DNA of 64,000 bases from an uncultured Prevotellaceae bacterium (GCA_900314985.1 OMXL01000009.1:1-64000); one strand, 5' to 3'; counted from the stretch's first letter, positions 44,395 to 53,555 are shown. Numbers and translations: made by a program. Notes: generated by a model not told the origin, from the letters alone.

Positions 44395-45074
44395 AGAACT
44401 ATATCGCAATAGCCCTGATGGCACTGACGATGGCCTCTTGTGCTACGTCATCTTCACTGACACGTGAAGCCCGCTATCCGAAGATGTATGCGGAGAAGCC
44501 AACGTCTATCGTGGTGATGCCTCCCATCAACCGCACCAACCACGTGGATGCCAAGGACTTCTTCTATACCACGATGTACACACCGCTCTGTGAGAAGGGC
44601 TACTATGTCTTCTCGCCCATGCTGACCATGGAGATGTTCCAGGCAGAGAGCGCCTATGATGCCGAGAACTTCCTGGAGGGCAGCCTGACACAGTTCCGTA
44701 ATGTGCTGGGTGCCGATGCCGCCATGTTTACCATTATCAAGTCGTGGAGTCGTAGCAATATCGGTGGTTCGCTGACCGTTGAGGTGGAGTATATCCTGCG
44801 TTCGACTGTCACTGGCGAGACACTTTACCAACGTGAGGGTAAGGTCAAGATTGATACCAGCGTCAATACCGGTAGCAAGGGACTCTTAGGTGCCCTGCTT
44901 GACGTGGCCGCTACTGCTGCAAAGACCGCTGCCACTGACAAGATTGAGGCTGGCCGTAAGTGTACAGCCTTCGTGCTGAGCGACATGCCAGAGGGTAAGT
45001 ACGGCCTGAACTTCGGTAAGGATCAGCAGTCGCCTGCCGGCAATGCCCGTGTCACGGCAACGGTTAGTCAATAA
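44391..45074 (+). CDS. DUF799 / GNA1162 family lipoprotein
   Basis: Lipoprotein of 227 residues: lipobox MASC (about 14-17), then PTSIVVMPPINRTNHVDAKDFFYTT (in part, about 37-60), the GNA1162 signature. The family is known from a Neisseria vaccine antigen and has a TolB-like periplasmic fold. Completes the CsgG-DUF4810-DUF799 module, probably one outer membrane assembly complex. Confidence 0.87.
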   Translation: MKNYIAIALMALTMASCATSSSLTREARYPKMYAEKPTSIVVMPPINRTNHVDAKDFFYTTMYTPLCEKGYYVFSPMLTMEMFQAESAYDAENFLEGSLTQFRNVLGADAAMFTIIKSWSRSNIGGSLTVEVEYILRSTVTGETLYQREGKVKIDTSVNTGSKGLLGALLDVAATAAKTAATDKIEAGRKCTAFVLSDMPEGKYGLNFGKDQQSPAGNARVTATVSQ

Positions 45075-45111
45075 ACAAACACAATAAAGAAACACACACA
45101 GAAAGGAAAGT

Positions 45112-45462
45112 ATGGCTCTGAATCTGAACAAGAACTTGAAATTGTACTACTCTATTAAAGAGGTCGCTGAAATGTTCGGCGTCAACGAGAGTACACTACG
45201 CTATTGGGAACAGGAATTCCCGTATCTGAAACCAAAGACCAGCGGACCTGCAAAGATTCGCCAGTATCAGGAAAAAGACATTGATCAGATACGTCTAATC
45301 CACAATCTGGTTAAGGTGCGTGGCTTCAAGTTGGCGGCTGCGAAGAAGATTATCAATAGCAACCGCGATGGTGCAGACCGTAAAGCGGATGTGCTGTCAC
45401 GTCTGATTTCTGTGCGTGACGACCTGCAGGCGCTGAAGAAGCAAATGGACTTCCTGCAGTGA
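45112..45462 (+). CDS. MerR family transcriptional regulator
   Basis: Protein of 116 residues. N-terminal winged helix-turn-helix (LYYSIKEVAEMFGVNESTLR, about 10-29; YWEQEFPYLKP) and a helical dimerisation end (about 85-116). No C-terminal effector domain, so it is of the short type common in Bacteroidota. It lies 37 nt behind the lipoprotein operon and may be read through from it. Its terminator is embedded in the convergent pectinesterase gene. Confidence 0.88.
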   Translation: MALNLNKNLKLYYSIKEVAEMFGVNESTLRYWEQEFPYLKPKTSGPAKIRQYQEKDIDQIRLIHNLVKVRGFKLAAAKKIINSNRDGADRKADVLSRLISVRDDLQALKKQMDFLQ

Positions 45463-45470
45463 ATTGCAAA

Positions 45471-46421
45471 TTAAGGAATCCACTCGTTATTAACGCTGAA
45501 CACTGTGTTCAGCGTTATTTTTTGTGCTTCTTTCTTCGTCAGTTGACGACTCCATGAGACACGCTCGTTGGTCTGAGCACCCTCACCATGGTTGTTGTAT
45601 TCCAGATAGCGTGCTGTAGCCTCGCGCTCTTTCTGCCAGTGGTGCCACCCTTCAGGACGTATCTGTCGGGGTAGTTCACAGTTCATGAATAGTGTGTATC
45701 CGTAGTCACGCCATGGACGTCCGAGGTACACCTTGTCCACATCTTCTGCGCAACGGACGGTGCAGTTGTTGAAGATGTAACCGTAGGGCACGTCTTTAGG
45801 AGTTGAGGCTGCCGTGATGTAGGAGTTGAGCTTGCAGAAGATGTCGCAGTGCTCAAACCATGCCGTTGATGGACCGAAGATAAAGTCGGTAGTGCCCTCG
45901 ATATAGCAGTCCTTAAAATACAGACGGGTGTTGGCGGTACCTGTATAGATGGTGTCTTGATGACCTAAGAAACGGCAACCAATGAAAGTCAGCATGTCAC
46001 CCTCGGTGTGTAGTGCTACGGCTTGTCCCAAACGGGCGGCATTATTCTCTACGGTCAGATTCTTCAGCGTGATGCTGTTGCCCTCTATCTTTAATGTGTA
46101 AGTACGGAACGTTCCCATCTTGTTGATATTCGCATGGTCGTCCCATGTGATGATGGTCTCGTCGCGACTCTCACCACATAGCTCGATATTGGTGAGCCAC
46201 TGCGGTATGATGAGCTTCTCCTTATACGTACCTTTCTTTATATAGATGACTTTATGGTAGTCCATGAAGGCACGGCACACCTCAATAGCGTCACTCACTG
46301 TGCGGAACTGGCCTGTTCCGTCGCGAGCAACAACAAGGGTGTCTGGGTTGTCGTAGGAATTAGCACCGTATGTGGTAATGTTCCCACAAACGGCAAGAAT
46401 CAAAATAAGTAGTAGTTTCAT
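45471..46421 (-). CDS. pectinesterase (carbohydrate esterase family 8)
   Basis: Exported enzyme of 316 residues removing methyl esters from pectin. Signal peptide (1-19). Right-handed beta-helix with the CE8 catalytic set: Gln in AVALHTEGDM region, Asp in GHQDTIYTG (about 152-160), Asp in GTTDFIFGPSTAWFEHC (about 176-192) and Arg/Trp in YLGRPWRDYG (about 233-242). Stand-alone, no SusC/D pair nearby. Fits with uxaC for pectin use. Confidence 0.93.
   Translation of the reverse strand: MKLLLILILAVCGNITTYGANSYDNPDTLVVARDGTGQFRTVSDAIEVCRAFMDYHKVIYIKKGTYKEKLIIPQWLTNIELCGESRDETIITWDDHANINKMGTFRTYTLKIEGNSITLKNLTVENNAARLGQAVALHTEGDMLTFIGCRFLGHQDTIYTGTANTRLYFKDCYIEGTTDFIFGPSTAWFEHCDIFCKLNSYITAASTPKDVPYGYIFNNCTVRCAEDVDKVYLGRPWRDYGYTLFMNCELPRQIRPEGWHHWQKEREATARYLEYNNHGEGAQTNERVSWSRQLTKKEAQKITLNTVFSVNNEWIP
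45492..45523 (+). terminator. terminator of the MerR gene inside the pectinesterase coding region
   Basis: AACGCTGAACAC (45492-45503) and GTGTTCAGCGTT (45505-45516) pair perfectly, followed by T6 (45518-45523) on the plus strand. The whole element lies within the last 18 codons of the convergent gene, where it encodes ITLNTVFSVNN. Confidence 0.85.
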
Positions 46422-46451
46422 TGTATGTAGTAGTTTGTCTTTTTATTGCTA

Positions 46452-48716
46452 TCAGATGATTTGCGTAACATCTTGGATGTCGGCAATCTTCTTCAGCTGC
46501 CCCATGATGTTGCGCACATCCTCGCGGTCGTGAACGCGCAACTCGACAGTGCCGTCGAAGACGCCTTCCTCACTGGCAATGGTTAGCTTGTGAATGTTGA
46601 CATTCATCTGTGAGGAGATGACTTGCGAGATATCGAGCAACATGCCTACACGGTCAATACCTTGCAGACGGATGGTTGCATCGAAGAAGAGCTTCTTGTG
46701 CATGTCCCATTTCGCATCGAGAATGCGGTTGCCAAAGCTGGCTTTGAGTTTTGCGGCAATAGGACAGGAACGCTTGTGAATCTCAATCTGGTGCTTGCCA
46801 TCGATGAATCCCAGCACGTCATCGCCAGGAATAGGGTGGCAGCAGTGCTTGAACTTATATTGTTTGATGTTGTCGTCGGTAATGAAGATTGGCTTCTTGC
46901 GATTGAATTTCTCGGGAACAACAAAGAGCTGTGTTTGGTCTTCAGCAGGCTTTTTCTGCTTGTTGCGGTCGAGGAAGGGCACGTACTTACGCCAGCCACG
47001 CTTATCACCAGCGTTTTTGCCCAGCAGTTCGTCAACATCCTTGTCGCCCAGTAGGATGGTCTTTTCGCCAATAGCCTGGAAGAACTCATCGCGGTTGCGA
47101 ATGTCGTGGAATTCCGTCAGCACGTCGGCTGCCTTGGGCATATCGTTGATGTTGTTCTTTTTCAGGAATTCACTGAAGAGGTCTTCTCCCTGTTTCTGCA
47201 ACTCACGGCTGTCACGGCGCAGGATGGCCTGTATCTTAGCCTTAGCCTTAGCCGTAGAGACGAAGTTAATCCATGAGGGTTGTACGTGCTGGGCCTTAGA
47301 GGTTAGAATCTCTACCTGATCGCCACTCTGCAACTTATGGCTCAGCGGCACCAACTTGTGATTAACCTTGGCACCAATACAGTGAGAGCCAAGGAAGGTA
47401 TGGATGGAAAAGGCAAAGTCGAGGGCTGTACAGCCTGTCGGCATGGTCTTAATCTCCCCCTTGGGCGTGAAGACGAAAATCTCGGACGCAAAGAGGTTGA
47501 GCTTGATGGCATCGAGGAAGTCCATCGCATCTGGTTGTGGATCGTCGAGAATCTCCTTGATAGTGCGTAGCCACTCGTTGAGTTCAGTCTCATCCTCCGT
47601 ATATTCTTCTTCCACACCGTCTTTGTATTTCCAGTGGGCAGCAAAGCCCTGCTCGGCAACCTCATCCATACGGTCAGAGCGTATCTGTACCTCAATCCAG
47701 CGTCCTTGCTTCGACATCAGCGTGACGTGCAGAGCCTGATAGCCGTTCGCCTTCGGATGTGAGAGCCAGTCGCGCAAACGGTCGGGGTGGCTCTTATAAA
47801 TCTTCGAGATGGCAACGTAGATGTTGAAGCACTCGTTGATTTCTTCTTCGCGGTTGTTGGGAGTGAAGATGATGCGAACAGCAAGAATGTCGTACACCTC
47901 GTCGAAGGTGACGTGCTTGTTCTGCATCTTGTTCCAAATGGAGTAGGGGGTCTTGACACGCTCCTTGATCTGATAGTGCAGACCCATCTTCTGCAATTCC
48001 ACCTCGATAGGTACGATGAACTCGTCGAAGAGTTCATGACGGGATGCCTCAGTGTCGGCCAATTTAGCCTTGATGGCAGCGTACTCTTCTGGGTGCTCAT
48101 ATTGGAATGAGAGGTTCTCCAGTTCCGACTTAATCTTGTTAAGACCAAGACGGTTAGCTAAGGGCGCATAGATATAGAGTGTCTCGCCGGCAATCTTGTA
48201 TTGCTTGTTGGCAGGCTGAGATTCCAGGGTGCGCATGTTGTGCAGACGGTCACATATCTTGATAAGAATGACGCGAATGTCCTCACTCATGGTAAGCAGC
48301 AACTTCTTGAAGTTCTCTGCTTGTGCTGAAGCCTGTTCTCCAAAGATGCCACCAGAGATTTTAGTCAGTCCGTCGACAATCTGTGCTATCTTGGGACCGA
48401 AGATGTTTTCAATATCCTCTGTGGTGTAGTCGGTATCTTCAACAACGTCATGTAGCAGTGCAGCACAGATACTGGTAGAGCCCAGTCCTACCTCTTCGCA
48501 GGCAATCTGTGCCACGGCGATGGGGTGCATGATGTAGGGCTCGCCACTCAGGCGGCGCACACCCTTGTGAGCCTGACGGGCAAAGTTGAATGCCTTGGTG
48601 ATGATATCCACCTTCTTGCGGTGGCGTGATGACTGATAGTTGTCCAGTAGTCGTTGGAACGCATCATTAATCAATTTATCGTCTGCGGCTTCACGCATCA
48701 TCTGCTCTTCGTCCAT
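46452..48716 (-). CDS. bifunctional (p)ppGpp synthetase/hydrolase, Rel/SpoT type
   Basis: Stringent-response enzyme of 754 residues. HD hydrolase domain (about 50-200: MHPIAVAQIACEEVG, ALLHDVVEDTD), synthetase domain (about 255-370: YSIWNKMQNKHVTFDEVYD, ILAVRIIF, ALHVTLM), TGS domain (about 415-475: FTPKGEIKTMPTGCTALDFAF in part), a conserved HCCHPIPGDD element (about 640-649) and a C-terminal ACT domain (about 675-754). Both catalytic halves look intact. Length is normal. Confidence 0.95.
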   Translation of the reverse strand: MDEEQMMREAADDKLINDAFQRLLDNYQSSRHRKKVDIITKAFNFARQAHKGVRRLSGEPYIMHPIAVAQIACEEVGLGSTSICAALLHDVVEDTDYTTEDIENIFGPKIAQIVDGLTKISGGIFGEQASAQAENFKKLLLTMSEDIRVILIKICDRLHNMRTLESQPANKQYKIAGETLYIYAPLANRLGLNKIKSELENLSFQYEHPEEYAAIKAKLADTEASRHELFDEFIVPIEVELQKMGLHYQIKERVKTPYSIWNKMQNKHVTFDEVYDILAVRIIFTPNNREEEINECFNIYVAISKIYKSHPDRLRDWLSHPKANGYQALHVTLMSKQGRWIEVQIRSDRMDEVAEQGFAAHWKYKDGVEEEYTEDETELNEWLRTIKEILDDPQPDAMDFLDAIKLNLFASEIFVFTPKGEIKTMPTGCTALDFAFSIHTFLGSHCIGAKVNHKLVPLSHKLQSGDQVEILTSKAQHVQPSWINFVSTAKAKAKIQAILRRDSRELQKQGEDLFSEFLKKNNINDMPKAADVLTEFHDIRNRDEFFQAIGEKTILLGDKDVDELLGKNAGDKRGWRKYVPFLDRNKQKKPAEDQTQLFVVPEKFNRKKPIFITDDNIKQYKFKHCCHPIPGDDVLGFIDGKHQIEIHKRSCPIAAKLKASFGNRILDAKWDMHKKLFFDATIRLQGIDRVGMLLDISQVISSQMNVNIHKLTIASEEGVFDGTVELRVHDREDVRNIMGQLKKIADIQDVTQII

Positions 48717-48737
48717 AGTTGTTTCCTCCTAGATTTC

Positions 48738-48765
48738 TTTAACCTATAACCCTTAACCTTTACCA
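48738..48765. repeat. heptamer tandem repeat behind the lytic transglycosylase stop
   Basis: TTTAACC, TATAACC, CTTAACC, TTTACCA: four 7-nt units 3 nt past the stop codon (minus strand, 48769) and before the rel gene start. Confidence 0.8.
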
Positions 48766-48768
48766 ATC

Positions 48769-50004
48769 TTATCTTCTTCTGCGCTTACGAGCCGACGAGC
48801 GACGCTTTGTGGCAGTAGCACGGCGTCTCTTGGCAGTAGCACGTCGTTTTGAATATCGCTTGCTTTTATGATAATAAGTTGGTACGTCATCTTTAACCTC
48901 TACTTCCACACGCTTTGCAAAATCGTTGACGCGGTAGTTGCAGATACTATCCTGCAGGTCGATAAAACGACCTACTTCTGTTTGTGGCAAACGGATGGGC
49001 GAGGGCTCAGTGGCACCTGGCACTACGTCGCGACGATACATGGGGTTCAGCGAGCGCAGCAGGTCTATGTTCATGCCCATCACCTCAGCCACCTGTTCCA
49101 GATGGATGTTGCGATTGACCATGACGGTATCTGTCATTGCTGGCAGACGGGTTGTCATAGGGCAGATGTTATGCTGTGAATAGTAGGTCATGATGTAGTT
49201 GGCAGCGATGAACGCAGGCACGTAGCCGCGTGTCTCCTTGGGTAGGTAAGGATATATCTGCCAGTAGTCCTTCTCGCCATTGGCGCGGTGGATAGCCTTG
49301 TTGATATTAGCGGGCCCACAGTTGTAGGCTGCGATGACGAGATTCCAGTCGCCAAAGATTTTGTAGAGGTCGCTCAGATAGCGGGCGGCGGCATACGACG
49401 CTTTGACAGGGTCGCGACGCTCGTCGACCAGTGAGTTGACTTGTAAGCCGTACTGCTTACCAGTAGTTAGCATGAACTGCCACAAGCCCGTAGCACCTAC
49501 ACGCGACACAGCCTTGGGATTGAGTGCTGACTCGATGATAGGTAGGTATTTCAGTTCCAGCGGCAACTGATAGGTTTCCAATGCTTCCTCAAAGATGGGC
49601 ATATAGAAATTGGATGCGCCCAACATGTAGCTGATAGAGTGGCGCAGGCGTCCGCTATAACGGTCGATGAACTTCTGTACTACGTCATTGTATGCCATCT
49701 CCATGATGGTGGGCATACGATACAGACGGTCCACATAGTCTTCCTTGCTATATACGGGGTTGATATTCTTCATGTTACAGTCACCATCCTCGTCAAGATA
49801 AGTCTTAGCCATGTAGAGGTTCAGCAGACTGTCTAGGTCGTAGGTCATCGCTTCAGGAAACTCGATGACCTCTTCACGACCTTCACGGTCGATAACGGTA
49901 ATCTCGTCTTCATCGGGTGTCTCGTCGTCGTTCTCGTAGACCTGTGACCACATGGTAGTCACCGTTAGTAACATGCAAAGTATCAACAGTATTTTCTTGT
50001 TCAT
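48769..50004 (-). CDS. MltD-like lytic transglycosylase
   Basis: Exported murein lyase of 411 residues. Signal peptide (1-20), Slt/GH23 domain (about 100-230) with the catalytic Glu in ESALNPKAVSRVGATGLWQF (in part) and AAYNCGPANINKAI (about 226-239), then a LysM-like segment (about 290-350). The C-terminus is a very basic tail (KRRATAKRRRATATKRRSS and more) that could bind cell wall polymers or nucleic acid. Start at ATG 50004. First of a minus-strand cluster leading toward rel. Confidence 0.9.
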   Translation of the reverse strand: MNKKILLILCMLLTVTTMWSQVYENDDETPDEDEITVIDREGREEVIEFPEAMTYDLDSLLNLYMAKTYLDEDGDCNMKNINPVYSKEDYVDRLYRMPTIMEMAYNDVVQKFIDRYSGRLRHSISYMLGASNFYMPIFEEALETYQLPLELKYLPIIESALNPKAVSRVGATGLWQFMLTTGKQYGLQVNSLVDERRDPVKASYAAARYLSDLYKIFGDWNLVIAAYNCGPANINKAIHRANGEKDYWQIYPYLPKETRGYVPAFIAANYIMTYYSQHNICPMTTRLPAMTDTVMVNRNIHLEQVAEVMGMNIDLLRSLNPMYRRDVVPGATEPSPIRLPQTEVGRFIDLQDSICNYRVNDFAKRVEVEVKDDVPTYYHKSKRYSKRRATAKRRRATATKRRSSARKRRRR

Positions 50005-50035
50005 CAATCGTCTTTATTTCGTTTTTGGGTTATTA

Positions 50036-50698
50036 CTAAAAATTCAGGCAACAGCTCAGTCCTACAGATTGCGCCTGCAGCGGATTACCTCCTGCATAGT
50101 TGGGAATGACAGTTGGTCGTACTTCCAGGCTGAGATCTTTGGAGATGTCAAATTCCGACAGTTCAGCATCGACATAGGCATCGATGACAGACAGCGCATA
50201 GACACCAATCATCACAAAGATGCTCATATCACGCCAGCGACGGTACTTGTCTTTACGGTTTTTGAAGATCTGTTTAAAACGGTTCTCATTCGCTTCTGTA
50301 ATCTCTACACCCAGGTGCAAGAACTTATTGTAGCTGTTAGTGCTTGGGTCGGTATCCATCAGGTCCAGATAGGCCTGCGAATAGTCCTTATACATCATGT
50401 TGTTCCATGTCAGGGCATAGATACATCCCATGAATCCTCCATAGAAGATTGGCAACTTCCAGTACTTGCGGTTGTAGATTTGACCAGCGCCAGGTAGTAC
50501 CAGTGCCAGCCAGAGTGCACGCTGAGGATTAGGCTTCCATGTTGACCAGTCGCGCGGTAGTTTTACCTGCTTGGTAGAGTCAATCATGATAGATACCTCG
50601 TCAGTGCGAAGCGTGTCGACAACCAGCTCTGCCTCCTCTTGCGCATGGCCAGTCAGCGCCATCGCCAGCAATGCTATGATGACGAATAGCCTATTCAT
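50036..50698 (-). CDS. DUF5683 family membrane protein
   Basis: Protein of 220 residues with a signal or anchor at the N-terminus (MNRLFVIIALLAMALTG) and a central pair of hydrophobic segments (RALWLALVLPGAGQIYNRKYWK, the family signature, in part) typical of DUF5683. The start is the ATG at 50698, which overlaps the parB stop by 8 nt. In Bacteroidota this gene commonly follows parB; function unknown, possibly envelope-linked chromosome segregation. Confidence 0.83.
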   Translation of the reverse strand: MNRLFVIIALLAMALTGHAQEEAELVVDTLRTDEVSIMIDSTKQVKLPRDWSTWKPNPQRALWLALVLPGAGQIYNRKYWKLPIFYGGFMGCIYALTWNNMMYKDYSQAYLDLMDTDPSTNSYNKFLHLGVEITEANENRFKQIFKNRKDKYRRWRDMSIFVMIGVYALSVIDAYVDAELSEFDISKDLSLEVRPTVIPNYAGGNPLQAQSVGLSCCLNF

Positions 50699-51614
50699 TA
50701 GCTCCGTCCAGTGCATTCATGATTTGCTCCAGCTGCTCTTCATTGTCAAACTGGATGGTTATCTTGCCTTTACCTTTTGGCGAACAGGTCATCTGTACTT
50801 TTGACTGGAAGAACTGCGCCAGACGGTCGCGGAGCACGTTAAACTCCTCAGGGAGTTTGGTGCGCGACTGTATCTTTCCCTTGGCTGTCTTGATGTCCTC
50901 ACCACTCTTCAGGGCCTGCACCATTTCCTCAACCTGACGGACAGAGTATTGATGAGCCAGCACTTCTTTAAAGAGTTTTATCTGCTGTGATGGACTGTCG
51001 ATAGCCAGCAGGGCACGGGCGTGACCCATCTCAATCTCGTGGTTCTTTAGGGCAATCTGTACCTGTGCAGGCAACTTCAGCAGACGCATATAGTTGGTGA
51101 CAGCGGCACGGCTCTTGCCCACACGCTCAGAAATCTTAGCCTGTGTCATGCCCGTCTCATCAGACAGATGCTGGTAGGCCAGTGCAATCTCGATGGCATT
51201 CAGGTCTTCACGCTGAATGTTCTCAACCAGTGCCATCTCCATGGCGTTCTGGTCCTCTACGGTTACAATGTAAGCAGGAATCTTGGTGAGTCCTGCCAAC
51301 TGTGAGGCACGCCAACGGCGCTCACCAGCGATAATCTGGTATTTTCCTCCGTCGACCTTACGCAGAGTGATGGGCTGGATGATGCCCAACTCGCGGATGC
51401 TGGTGGCCAACTCTCCCAGTGCCTCCTGGTCAAACTCGCGACGAGGCTGGTTGGGGTTGGGCTCAATCTGCGAAATCTCTATCTCGTTGAGATTTGAACT
51501 TCCTTCAGTATGTACCTCACTGGTATCTATCAGAGCATCCAGTCCGCGACCTGTACCGATATCGTCCAGTCCGCGTCCCAGCACGCTGCTTGCATATTTC
51601 TTCTTAACTGCCAT
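50691..51614 (-). CDS. parB: ParB/Spo0J chromosome-partition protein
   Basis: CTP-dependent DNA clamp of 307 residues. N-terminal CTP-binding region with IAGERRWRASQLAG (about 95-108) and ENIQREDLNAIE (about 132-143), central HTH (TQAKISERVGKSRAAVTNYM, about 154-173) and a C-terminal dimerisation domain. Paired with parA 56 bp upstream. I could not find a convincing parS site in the window. Confidence 0.94.
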   Translation of the reverse strand: MAVKKKYASSVLGRGLDDIGTGRGLDALIDTSEVHTEGSSNLNEIEISQIEPNPNQPRREFDQEALGELATSIRELGIIQPITLRKVDGGKYQIIAGERRWRASQLAGLTKIPAYIVTVEDQNAMEMALVENIQREDLNAIEIALAYQHLSDETGMTQAKISERVGKSRAAVTNYMRLLKLPAQVQIALKNHEIEMGHARALLAIDSPSQQIKLFKEVLAHQYSVRQVEEMVQALKSGEDIKTAKGKIQSRTKLPEEFNVLRDRLAQFFQSKVQMTCSPKGKGKITIQFDNEEQLEQIMNALDGANE

Positions 51615-51624
51615 AATTCTTGGT

Positions 51625-51672
51625 TTTCGATATTTCGATGTTTCGATATTCCGAAGCGTCGATGTTTCGATT
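51625..51672. repeat. octamer tandem repeat between parA and parB
   Basis: Six 8-nt units: TTTCGATA, TTTCGATG, TTTCGATA, TTCCGAAG, CGTCGATG, TTTCGATT. They reach the parA stop codon at 51671. Same family as the array at 34662. Confidence 0.85.
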
Positions 51673-52435
51673 AACTGTTTTTCTGAATAATCTCTTTGGC
51701 TAATGCCAAGTGGTTCTTGCTTCCTGTCGAGTCTGCATCGTAGAGGATGACGGGCAGTCCGTGAGAAGGACTCTCAGACAGTTTGACGTTACGCTGAATG
51801 ACGGTCTTAAAGACCAGTTCCTGGAAGTGACGTTTTACCTCGTCGTAAATCTGGTTAGCGAGACGCAGACGAGAGTCGTACATCGTCAGCAGGAAGCCTT
51901 CAATCTCCAGTTTCGGATTCAACTTAGTCTTGATGATCTTGATGGTGTTCAGCAACTTTGAGATACCCTCTAAGGCGAAGTATTCACACTGTACGGGGAT
52001 GATGACAGAGTCTGCTGCCGTCAAGGCGTTGACAGTGATAAGACCCAACGAGGGTGAACAGTCTATCAAGATGTAGTCGTAGTCATTGCGTATAGGCTCC
52101 AGCAGTTTGCTGATGACACGCTCACGATTGGTCAGGTTGAGCATTTCTATCTCGGCACCTACCAAGTCGATGTGGCTGGGTATGATGTCCAATCCGTCGA
52201 TGTCGGTGGTATATATAGCGTCGCGAACGTCAGCCTTGTCGATGATACACTCATAGAGTGAGCAGTCTACTTCCTGGATGTTCACACCTAGACCGCTCGA
52301 CGCGTTAGCCTGTGGGTCGGCATCGACAACAAGCACAGTCTTCTCTAAGGTGGCCAGCGATGCCGCAAGGTTAATGGTGGTTGTGGTCTTGCCCACACCG
52401 CCTTTTTGGTTTGCTAAAGCAATAATCTTTCCCAT
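51671..52435 (-). CDS. parA: ParA/Soj chromosome-partition ATPase
   Basis: Deviant Walker-type ATPase of 254 residues. KGGVGKTTTTINLAASL (about 9-25) is the deviant Walker A with its signature Lys; VVDADPQANASSGLG (about 37-51) is the A' region. Start at ATG 52435; the longer open frame includes the promoter. First in the parA-parB-DUF5683 unit. Confidence 0.95.
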   Translation of the reverse strand: MGKIIALANQKGGVGKTTTTINLAASLATLEKTVLVVDADPQANASSGLGVNIQEVDCSLYECIIDKADVRDAIYTTDIDGLDIIPSHIDLVGAEIEMLNLTNRERVISKLLEPIRNDYDYILIDCSPSLGLITVNALTAADSVIIPVQCEYFALEGISKLLNTIKIIKTKLNPKLEIEGFLLTMYDSRLRLANQIYDEVKRHFQELVFKTVIQRNVKLSESPSHGLPVILYDADSTGSKNHLALAKEIIQKNS

Positions 52436-52454
52436 AATCGATATAATATAGACT

Positions 52455-52487
52455 GCAAAGGTACGAATAAGCATGCAAAAAACCAAA
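52455..52487 (-). promoter_or_regulatory. parA promoter
   Basis: Minus-strand -33 TTTG (52487-52484) and -7 TACCTTTGC (52463-52455), spacing 20 nt. Confidence 0.78.
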
Positions 52488-52551
52488 GAAATTATGATTT
52501 TTTGCCATTTTATTAAGGTTCGTGTGTAGTGAAAGGGGGAGAATACAAGAA

Positions 52552-52587
52552 TCCAGGTGGTTGTAGAACAAGCTACAACCACCTGGA
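52552..52587. terminator. ddh terminator hairpin
   Basis: TCCAGGTGGTTGTAG (52552-52566) and CTACAACCACCTGGA (52573-52587) form a perfect 15-bp stem with a 6-nt loop, 20 nt past the ddh stop. T-tract weak. Confidence 0.8.
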
Positions 52588-52606
52588 ACTATTGGGAATA
52601 GATTGT

Positions 52607-53506
52607 TTATACTAAGTGTTCTACCAAGTCGGCACGGTCGCCTGGCAGCATGTCGATGACGGGAATCTCAATCATCGTGTAGCAGCCTGGCTGCAGACGC
52701 TTAGAGGCACGAGCCACGTTGACCAGTACCTGAGCGGTCAGTGCGGGGTTGTTAATCTGCATGTTGAACTCGAAGCGCTGGTTCTGGGTCTGTCCACTGA
52801 CACCCTTGCGTACCATGTGTACACCGTGACCCATATCACGCACGTCGTCAACGCTCTCTACCTGGAATACGTGTGTCTCGTCGCTGGCGAAGTAGGGGTC
52901 TGCCTTGATGTCTTTGGCAACCTGCTCCAGTGTGAATCCGTCTTCCAATTCTACATAGACCATACGACGGTGGATGCCCTCACCCAAGGGGATAGTCATT
53001 GACAGGGCGTTCTTTACGCCAGCCTTTGAACGGGCACATACTGAGTGACCCATTGACATACCGGGACCGAAGTTGGTGTAGCTCAGACCCTTAGGAGCAA
53101 GGCCCTGCATCAGCGTACGTACTATTGAGTCAGAGCCTGGGTCCCAACCTGCAGCAATGACGCTGACAGTATTGGTCTGCTTGTTCAGCTCCATCTGACG
53201 CTCGCGATAGCCACGAATCTGTGTGTGGATATCGAATGAGTCGACCGTGTTGATGCCCAGCGGCACAATCTGCTTGGCATAGTCCTCGCATGAGCGGGTA
53301 GGGGTGGCCAGAATGGCTACATCGACATCCTTCAGCTCTTTGATATCCTTTACTACCTCATAGGGAGTCAGCTCGATGGGTTTGTCTGCTGCTCCGTTTC
53401 TGCGCACTACGCCAGCGATTTCAAAGTCGGGAGCGGCCTCTAAGGCCTGGATAGTGTACTTTCCAATGTTGCCGTAACCTACTACGGCTGCTCTGATTTT
53501 TTTCAT
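52607..53506 (-). CDS. ddh: meso-diaminopimelate D-dehydrogenase
   Basis: NADPH-dependent enzyme of 299 residues making meso-diaminopimelate directly from tetrahydrodipicolinate and ammonia, for lysine and peptidoglycan. N-terminal Rossmann motif VVGYGNIGKYTIQAL (about 8-22); further family segments DSFDIHTQIRGYR (about 117-129) and AAGWDPGSDSIVR (about 146-158). Start at ATG 53506; the longer frame crosses the -7 box. Length is normal (about 300-325). Confidence 0.95.
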   Translation of the reverse strand: MKKIRAAVVGYGNIGKYTIQALEAAPDFEIAGVVRRNGAADKPIELTPYEVVKDIKELKDVDVAILATPTRSCEDYAKQIVPLGINTVDSFDIHTQIRGYRERQMELNKQTNTVSVIAAGWDPGSDSIVRTLMQGLAPKGLSYTNFGPGMSMGHSVCARSKAGVKNALSMTIPLGEGIHRRMVYVELEDGFTLEQVAKDIKADPYFASDETHVFQVESVDDVRDMGHGVHMVRKGVSGQTQNQRFEFNMQINNPALTAQVLVNVARASKRLQPGCYTMIEIPVIDMLPGDRADLVEHLV

Positions 53507-53546
53507 TGTTTTCTGTCTAATGTTGGTTTGTTTGTCAAATCCGAGT

Positions 53547-53555
53547 GCAAAAGTA
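53547..53555 (-). promoter_or_regulatory. ddh -7 box
   Basis: Minus-strand TACTTTTGC (53555-53547), about 41 nt before the ATG. A TTTTG about 23 nt upstream may serve as -33. Confidence 0.6.

Noticed and set aside
52436-52582. A longer ParA starting at 52582.
   Set aside because: The extension contains the TACCTTTGC promoter and its residues are unlike any ParA N-terminus. The start at 52435 fits the family.
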